Source: Hyphomicrobium sp. (GTDB lineage: Bacteria; Pseudomonadota; Alphaproteobacteria; Rhizobiales; Hyphomicrobiaceae). From it: DNA of 16,508 nt. The position numbers and the translations under genes were made by a program. The notes beneath the pieces are model-generated. The model saw nothing but the letters and a program-made list of their open reading frames with translations, did no database searches and had not been told where the DNA came from. This document shows, in pieces, positions 11,885 through 16,508 of this stretch (positions are counted from its first letter, which is position 1; the number at the start of each line of letters is the position of its first letter). Location: NCBI GenBank assembly GCA_030609245.1, contig JAUWCP010000027.1, positions 1 through 16,508 of the forward strand, written 5' to 3'.

Positions 11885-12367
11885 ATGACCGCAAAACGCA
11901 TTGTTGCCGCCCTCCTTGTCATAATGCTGGCAAGTCTTGGTGGCGCCCCCGAGATCTTCGCGCGCGAGGACGTCCCCCCGCCCAAGGTCGAGGCGCAGCA
12001 CCTTCTGACCAAGCCGCTCGAAGGCGAGCCGGGCAAGCAGATCGACATCCAGGTCTACACCTTTCCTCCGGGGAGCGCGGTGCCGTGGCATACCCACCCC
12101 GGCGCGCACGAGATCGAGTATGGGCTCCAGGGCACGCTGATGATCGAGGAGGAGGGCAAACCGCCCTACCCGCTGGAGGCCGGCAAGACCAACTATCTGG
12201 CTCCGGACGTGGTGCATCGCGGCTGGAATGCGAGCAAGACCGAGCCGGCCAAGATCTACGTGGTCCGTATCAAGCCGAAGGATGCGCCGCTGACCGATCT
12301 GGTTTGGCCGAAATCAAAGGCCGCGGAACCCGACGTGCCCAAGGCAGGCGCCTATCCGGAGCCTTGA
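11885..12367 (+). CDS. Exported cupin-domain protein
   Basis: 160 residues with a signal peptide (MTAKRIVAALLVIMLASLGG, cleavage probably near IFA/RED at 25-28), so likely periplasmic. Cupin motif 1, G-x5-HxH-x4-E-x6-G, is exact at residues 63-83: Gly63, His69, His71, Glu76, Gly83. Motif 2, G-x5-P-x3-H-x3-N, is at 100-115: Gly100, Pro107, His111, Asn115. The two histidines, glutamate and third histidine form the usual metal site. Substrate is unknown; cupins range from dioxygenases to binding proteins. The upstream frame is open back to 11588, but that part lacks any family sequence. It converges on the membrane protein gene with 4 bp between stops. Confidence 0.88.
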   Translation: MTAKRIVAALLVIMLASLGGAPEIFAREDVPPPKVEAQHLLTKPLEGEPGKQIDIQVYTFPPGSAVPWHTHPGAHEIEYGLQGTLMIEEEGKPPYPLEAGKTNYLAPDVVHRGWNASKTEPAKIYVVRIKPKDAPLTDLVWPKSKAAEPDVPKAGAYPEP

Positions 12368-12371
12368 GCCG

Positions 12372-12848
12372 TCAGGCGCGCCGTTTGCGCAGCAGCCCTG
12401 AGAGGCCGGCGGCCCAGGCCAGCGCCACCACGATCCAGTAATAGACCTTGGCGGGCGCGCCCAGCTCCATGCCCAGCGCGGAGCCGGCGAACGTGCCGAG
12501 CCCTGCAACCAGCGTGTAGAAGGCCGCGAAGGCGAGCACGAAGGCGGTGGCGAAGCGCGGCCGGAAGAAGCCGACCGCGGTCCCTACCAAGCCCCAGATG
12601 AAGTTGACCCCGGCCTGAAGGGGGTTCAGCCGAAAGCCCGGCGGGAAGCTCCGCGGATCCGTGTCGAAGCCATAGAAAAGATAGGTGATCAGCATGATGC
12701 CGCCCAACGCCAGGAAATAGGCGCTGAACCGCGCCGCCCAGACCACGGCCGGCAGAGGCGGGGTCGCATCCAGCTCCTCGTCCGTGGGCACTGACCTCTC
12801 AGCGTCCTTGTGGCTTTGGGCAGCTTTGGCCAGCGGCTTCTCCCCCAT
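12372..12848 (-). CDS. Four-helix integral membrane protein of unknown function
   Basis: 158 residues. A charged, hydrophilic N-terminus of about 33 residues precedes four predicted membrane helices (about 36-60, 75-95, 100-122 and 134-153). The loop between helices 1 and 2 has YGFDTDPRSFPPGFRLNPLQAG. The C-terminus is basic (LLRKRRA), consistent with a cytoplasmic tail. No catalytic motif or known family was recognised. The start ATG 12848 has GAGGAG directly beside it, with just 1 nt spacing, which is unusually close, but no better start is seen. It is divergent from mdh, with a 192-bp gap that must hold the mdh promoter. Confidence 0.78.
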   Translation of the reverse strand: MGEKPLAKAAQSHKDAERSVPTDEELDATPPLPAVVWAARFSAYFLALGGIMLITYLFYGFDTDPRSFPPGFRLNPLQAGVNFIWGLVGTAVGFFRPRFATAFVLAFAAFYTLVAGLGTFAGSALGMELGAPAKVYYWIVVALAWAAGLSGLLRKRRA

Positions 12849-13028
12849 GCTCCTCGACCCCGTGGCTCCCTCAAATCTTGCGGCTCCTCTGGCAGCCTAG
12901 CCGATTGGGCGCCCGCTTTCATACGATTCGCCACCTTGCGCGACGGCCCAATTGCATTTAACCAACCAGCGAGTTCAGGCGGGCCCGAAATTGCTTCAGA
13001 TGCGGCCCATTTCAGTCAGCGTATTCAA

Positions 13029-13036
13029 CAGGGGGT
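13029..13036 (+). promoter_or_regulatory. Ribosome binding site of mdh
   Basis: CAGGGGGT lies a few nt before ATG 13041. This rules out the longer open frame upstream (from 12810), whose extra 77 residues have no malate dehydrogenase character. The exact bases in contact are my estimate. Confidence 0.6.
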
Positions 13037-13040
13037 TTTC

Positions 13041-14009
13041 ATGGCGCGCAGTAAGATTGCACTGATCGGCGCCGGCCAAATCGGCGGCACGCTCGCCCAC
13101 CTGGCCGGTATTCGGGAGCTTGGTGAGGTCGTTCTCTTCGACGTGGTGGACGGCGTACCGCAAGGCAAGGCGCTCGACCTGTCGCAGTCCTCACCCGTGG
13201 AGGGTTACGCGCCGAAACTCGCAGGCGCCAACGAATATGCCGAGATCAAGGACGCCGACGTGGTGATCGTCACCGCCGGCGTGCCCCGCAAGCCCGGCAT
13301 GAGCCGCGACGACCTGCTCGAGATCAACCTGAAAGTGATGGAGCAGGTGGGCGCTGGGCTCCGCAAATACGCTCCGGAAGCCTTCGTCATTTGTGTGACC
13401 AACCCGCTCGACGCCATGGTCTGGGCCCTGCAGAAGACATCCGGCCTGCCCCGCAACAATGTAGTCGGCATGGCCGGCGTGCTCGACAGCGCCCGCTTCC
13501 GCTTCTTCCTGTCCCAGGAATTCGACGTCAGCCCGCAGGACATTCACACGATGGTGCTTGGCGGCCATGGCGACACCATGGTGCCACTGATCCGCTATTC
13601 GTCGGTTGCCGGCATTCCGCTCGGCGATTTGGTCAAGATGCGCTGGATCACGCAGAAGCGTCTGGATGAGATCGTGCAGCGCACGCGCAACGGCGGCGCC
13701 GAGATCGTGGGCCTGCTCAAGACCGGCTCGGCCTATTACGCGCCGGCCGCGGCCGCGCTCGACATGGCGGAATCCTACCTCAAGGACAAAAAGCGAGTGC
13801 TGCCCGCCGCCGCTTATCTCAACGGCGAATACGGCGTCAAAGGCATCTATGCCGGCGTGCCCGTGATCATCAGCTCCAAGGGCGTGGAGCGCGTCATCGA
13901 GCTTGACCTGTCGTCGGCGGAGAAAGACGCCTTCGTGCACTCCGTCGAGTCGGTGAAAGCTCTCGTCGAACTGTGCCAGCGGATCGCGCCAAACCTCGCG
14001 TCGTCGTAA
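13041..14009 (+). CDS. mdh: Malate dehydrogenase (LDH-like type)
   Basis: 322-residue cytoplasmic NAD-dependent enzyme, oxidising malate to oxaloacetate. Seen: NAD-binding GAGQIGG (10-16) with Asp34 in LFDVV ending the second strand and selecting NAD over NADP; the substrate loop VPRKPGMSRDD with Arg83 and Arg89; VTNPLD (119-124); Asp149 and Arg152 in VLDSARFR; and the catalytic His176 in GGHGDTMVP. This is the LDH-like MDH typical of alphaproteobacteria, not the gamma-type enzyme. Length matches the family (about 320). It starts the plus-strand mdh-sucC-sucD-sucA run, a gene order common in alphaproteobacteria; sucC follows after 21 bp. Confidence 0.98.
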   Translation: MARSKIALIGAGQIGGTLAHLAGIRELGEVVLFDVVDGVPQGKALDLSQSSPVEGYAPKLAGANEYAEIKDADVVIVTAGVPRKPGMSRDDLLEINLKVMEQVGAGLRKYAPEAFVICVTNPLDAMVWALQKTSGLPRNNVVGMAGVLDSARFRFFLSQEFDVSPQDIHTMVLGGHGDTMVPLIRYSSVAGIPLGDLVKMRWITQKRLDEIVQRTRNGGAEIVGLLKTGSAYYAPAAAALDMAESYLKDKKRVLPAAAYLNGEYGVKGIYAGVPVIISSKGVERVIELDLSSAEKDAFVHSVESVKALVELCQRIAPNLASS

Positions 14010-14030
14010 GAGCGCCTTCCGGAGACTTCC

Positions 14031-15191
14031 ATGAACATTCACGAGTACCAGGCCAAAGACCTGCTCAAGGCCTACGGCGCCCCTGTGGCCAAAGGTGTCG
14101 TTGCCAAAAGCGCCGACGAAGCGGCCGAGCTCGCCAAGGAGTTGAACGGGGAGATCTACGTCGTGAAGGCGCAGATCCACGCCGGTGGACGCGGCAAGGG
14201 TGGCGGCATCAAGATCGTCAAGACGATCGAGGAGTTGCACGCGGAGTCCGACCGCTTGCTCGGCAAGCCGCTGATCACCCCGCAGACGGGCCCGAAGGGG
14301 CGCGTCGTGCGCAGCGTCTACCTGGTCGAAGACACGACCATCGCCCGCGAACTTTATCTGTCGCTTCTGGTGGACCGGAGCACGGGGCGCATTGCGTTTG
14401 TCGCTTCGACTGAAGGCGGCGTGAACATCGAAGAAGTCGCGGCGAAGACGCCGGAGTTGATTACGACCATCGACGTCGATCCGGCCTCCGGCTTGAGCGG
14501 CTTCCACGGCCGCGTCATCGCCGACGCGCTGAAGCTCAAGGGCGACCTGGCCAAACAGTGCGGCAAGCTCATCAAGACGCTCTACACGCTGTTCGTTGAG
14601 AAGGATGCGAGCCTCATCGAGATTAATCCGCTGGTCGTGACCAAGAAAGACACCCTTGTCTGCCTCGACGCCAAGATCGGCTTTGAGGACAACGCGCTCT
14701 TCCGTCATCCCGACATCGAGGCGCTTCGCGACATCCACGAGGAAGACCCGGCGGAAGTCGAAGCCTCCAAACACGACCTCTCTTACGTCAAGCTCGACGG
14801 CAATATCGGCTGCATGGTCAATGGCGCAGGACTGGCGATGGCCACCATGGACATCATCAAGTTCTATGGCGGCGATCCGGCGAACTTTCTGGATGTCGGC
14901 GGCGGCGCGACCAAGGAGAAGGTCACGTCAGCCTTCAAGCTCATTCTGTCCGACCCGAATGTGGGGGCCGTGCTGGTGAACATCTTCGGCGGCATCATGC
15001 GCTGCGATACGATTGCCGAAGGCGTTATCGCCGCGGCGAAAGAGACGAATATCGCCGTGCCGCTGATTGTGCGACTCGAAGGCACAAACGTGGAGCGTGG
15101 CAAGGAGCTTCTGTCGGAGTCGGGCCTCGCAATCATTCCCGCTGACGACCTCGACGACGCGGCCAAGAAGGCCGTCGCCTCTATCGCCTGA
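14031..15191 (+). CDS. sucC: Succinyl-CoA synthetase beta subunit
   Basis: 386-residue ATP-grasp subunit of succinyl-CoA ligase, which couples succinyl-CoA cleavage to nucleotide phosphorylation. Seen: MNIHEYQAKDLLKAYG (1-16), HAGGRGKGGGIK (50-61) in the nucleotide-binding lobe, EINPLVV (198-204) with Glu198 and Asn199 and Asp213 in DAKIGF as Mg ligands, MVNGAGLAMATMD (262-274), and NIFGGIMRCD (317-326), the loop near the phosphohistidine and subunit interface. Length is close to E. coli SucC (388). The ATG at 14031 is preceded by CGGAGA. It follows mdh closely and precedes sucD after 57 bp, so the two subunits are made together. Confidence 0.98.
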   Translation: MNIHEYQAKDLLKAYGAPVAKGVVAKSADEAAELAKELNGEIYVVKAQIHAGGRGKGGGIKIVKTIEELHAESDRLLGKPLITPQTGPKGRVVRSVYLVEDTTIARELYLSLLVDRSTGRIAFVASTEGGVNIEEVAAKTPELITTIDVDPASGLSGFHGRVIADALKLKGDLAKQCGKLIKTLYTLFVEKDASLIEINPLVVTKKDTLVCLDAKIGFEDNALFRHPDIEALRDIHEEDPAEVEASKHDLSYVKLDGNIGCMVNGAGLAMATMDIIKFYGGDPANFLDVGGGATKEKVTSAFKLILSDPNVGAVLVNIFGGIMRCDTIAEGVIAAAKETNIAVPLIVRLEGTNVERGKELLSESGLAIIPADDLDDAAKKAVASIA

Positions 15192-15248
15192 GTTTCGACT
15201 TTCAGTATTTGTCACGAATCCTTCCACGAATGGGCTTAAGCTTTCATC

Positions 15249-16127
15249 ATGTCTGTTCTCGTCGATAAGAACACACGCGTCGTTTGTCAGGGTTTCACCG
15301 GCTCGCAGGGAACCTTCCACACAGAACAAGCGATCGCCTACGGCACCAAGATGGTCGGCGGCGTGACGCCCGGCAAAGGCGGCACCACCCACTTGGATCT
15401 GCCGGTGTTCGATACGGTGCGCGATGCGGTCGAGACGACGGGCGCGGAGGCGTCTGCCATCTACGTGCCGCCGCCCTTTGCCTCCGACGCAATCCTGGAA
15501 GCGATCGACGCCGGTATTGGCCTCATCGTGTGCATCACCGAAGGCGTGCCCGTACTCGACATGGTCAAGGTCAAGCGGGCGCTTTGCGACAGCGGCGCGC
15601 GGCTCATCGGCCCGAACTGCCCCGGCATCATCACGCCAGGCGAGTGCAAGATCGGCATCATGCCCGGGCATATCCACACGCCCGGCAAGGTGGGCGTCGT
15701 CTCGCGCTCCGGCACCCTCACCTATGAAGCCGTGGCGCAGACCACGGCGACGGGCCTCGGCCAGACCACCTGCATTGGCATCGGCGGCGATCCAGTCAAC
15801 GGCACCAACTTCATCGATGCGCTCTCGCTCTTTCTGGAGGACGACGCCACCGAGGCCATTATCATGATCGGCGAGATCGGCGGCAGCGCCGAGGAGGAAG
15901 CGGCCGAATTCCTGATCAATGCCGGCAACACGAAGCCGGTCGTGGGCTTTGTGGCCGGCGCGACCGCGCCCCCCGGTCGCCGCATGGGACATGCCGGTGC
16001 CGTCATTTCGGGCGGCAAAGGCGACGCCAAGAGCAAAATTGAGGCAATGCAGGAGGCCGGCATTGTCGTTTCCCAGTCCCCCGCAGCCCTTGGAACGACC
16101 CTTGCACAGCTATTAGAGAAAAGGTGA
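15249..16127 (+). CDS. sucD: Succinyl-CoA synthetase alpha subunit
   Basis: 292-residue partner of SucC, binding CoA and carrying the phosphohistidine. Seen: the CoA-binding GFTGSQGTFH (15-24), GVTPGKGGTTHLDLPVFDTV (38-57), IGPNCPGIITPGECKIGIMP (120-139), VSRSGTLTYEA (151-161), IGEIGGSAEEEAA (207-219) and GRRMGHAGAVISGGKG (243-258), where His248 is the phosphorylated histidine. Length matches the family (about 290). The ribosome binding site is weak. A symmetrical hairpin begins at the base after the stop codon and separates this gene from sucA. Confidence 0.98.
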   Translation: MSVLVDKNTRVVCQGFTGSQGTFHTEQAIAYGTKMVGGVTPGKGGTTHLDLPVFDTVRDAVETTGAEASAIYVPPPFASDAILEAIDAGIGLIVCITEGVPVLDMVKVKRALCDSGARLIGPNCPGIITPGECKIGIMPGHIHTPGKVGVVSRSGTLTYEAVAQTTATGLGQTTCIGIGGDPVNGTNFIDALSLFLEDDATEAIIMIGEIGGSAEEEAAEFLINAGNTKPVVGFVAGATAPPGRRMGHAGAVISGGKGDAKSKIEAMQEAGIVVSQSPAALGTTLAQLLEKR

Positions 16128-16161
16128 GCCGGGCGTCCAAAGCTCGCTTTAATTGCCCGGC
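16128..16161 (+). promoter_or_regulatory. Hairpin between sucD and sucA
   Basis: GCCGGGC (16128-16134) pairs with GCCCGGC (16155-16161), and inside it AAAG (16139-16142) pairs with CTTT (16147-16150) around a CTCG tetraloop, with a symmetrical 4x4 internal loop. No T-tract follows, so it is unlikely to be a full terminator. It could attenuate, mark an RNA-processing site or stabilise the sucCD message relative to sucA (inference). Confidence 0.45.
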
Positions 16162-16202
16162 AGGCTCGTGGTCGAACGGTTGACCGGCCAGGTTTTGGTG
16201 CA

Positions 16203-16508
16203 ATGACACGACACGAACTGAACGAAGTGTTTGCCCGCACATCGTTCCTGGATGGCGCGAACGCCACCTATTTGGCGGAGCTATATGCCCGCTACGAGAC
16301 GGACCCAGCCTCCCTCGATCCCGAATGGAGAAGCTTTTTCGCCAGCCTCGGCGATGACGCGACCGCTGTGTTGGCCGATGCAGCCGGCCCCTCCTGGGCG
16401 CCGCAAGCCCCCGCCCGGCCTGCTTCGGCCAAAGCTGGCGCCCTCACCCAGCAGCAAGCCATCGATGCGGCGCGCGACACGCTGGGCGCCCGCATGCTGA
16501 TCCGGGCC
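16203..16508 (+). CDS. sucA: 2-oxoglutarate dehydrogenase E1 component, N-terminal part (runs off the window)
   Basis: The first 102 codons are present; the frame is open to the last base. The full enzyme is usually about 950-1000 residues and decarboxylates 2-oxoglutarate with thiamine diphosphate to feed the E2 subunit. Seen: TSFLDGANATYLAELYARYE (13-32), then DPASLDPEWRSFF (34-46), the N-terminal E1 segment that docks to E2, followed by an Ala/Pro-rich linker (about 58-80) and AIDAARDTLGARMLIRA (86-102), the start of the catalytic core. ATG 16203 is supported by the family N-terminus; GGTTTTGGTG just upstream is a moderate ribosome binding site. Odd only in being cut by the window edge. 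odhA is an alternative symbol. Confidence 0.96.
   Translation, partial: MTRHELNEVFARTSFLDGANATYLAELYARYETDPASLDPEWRSFFASLGDDATAVLADAAGPSWAPQAPARPASAKAGALTQQQAIDAARDTLGARMLIRA

Noticed and set aside
13191..14774. 527-codon open frame on the minus strand
   Set aside because: Lies entirely antisense to mdh and sucC, both of which are unmistakable. The translation is His/Val/Asp/Arg-rich without motifs, as expected from the reverse strand of a high-G+C coding region.
14928..15992. 354-codon open frame on the minus strand
   Set aside because: Antisense to sucC and sucD; its content is the typical reverse-strand composition of G+C-rich genes.

Overview
The window looks like chromosomal DNA from a methylotroph-like alphaproteobacterium of the Hyphomicrobiales (Hyphomicrobium, Methyloceanibacter or Methylobacterium-type relatives). 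This is inferred from four things: the alphaproteobacterial forms of SdhCDAB, Mdh and SucCD; a mesaconyl-CoA hydratase of the ethylmalonyl-CoA pathway; a pqqA gene, which supplies the precursor peptide of the methanol dehydrogenase cofactor; and high G+C with frequent GTG/TTG start options. I cannot name the genus from the sequence alone.

Layout. (1) 1-423: the 3' end of an unidentified gene, then two abutting copies of a ~150-165 bp palindromic repeat. (2) 424-2590, minus strand: nhaA (Na+/H+ antiporter) and pdxY (pyridoxal kinase), with a third repeat copy abutting the pdxY ribosome binding site. (3) 2875-7703, plus strand: a CitE/Mcl2-type malyl-CoA lyase or thioesterase, mesaconyl-CoA hydratase, then sdhC-sdhD-sdhA. 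A perfect bidirectional terminator hairpin follows. (4) 7819-10342: a patchwork separating sdhA from sdhB. It contains an orphan 29-residue pqqA on the minus strand, two small exported cysteine-containing proteins, a Nudix hydrolase and a membrane-anchored protein of unknown function. (5) 10466-11242: sdhB. (6) 11248-12848: a lipoprotein, an exported cupin and a four-helix membrane protein in alternating orientation. (7) 13041-16508, plus strand: mdh, sucC, sucD and the first 102 codons of sucA/odhA, which runs off the window end.

How the genes fit together. SucA, SucCD, Sdh and Mdh carry 2-oxoglutarate to succinyl-CoA, succinate, fumarate and, after fumarase (not in this window), malate to oxaloacetate. 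The two genes before sdhC act on C4/C5 CoA esters. Mesaconyl-CoA hydratase interconverts mesaconyl-CoA and beta-methylmalyl-CoA. The CitE-like protein probably cleaves or hydrolyses malyl-CoA-type esters, giving malate or acetyl-CoA plus glyoxylate. The cluster therefore physically joins glyoxylate/C2 assimilation to the TCA cycle.

No CRISPR array, transposase, prophage gene, tRNA or rRNA was recognised. No clearly new multi-gene system is visible. The observations most worth a second look are the orphan pqqA with its structured leader, the split sdhCDA/sdhB operon, the two-module palindromic repeat family, and the stacked inverted repeats upstream of the first small exported protein.
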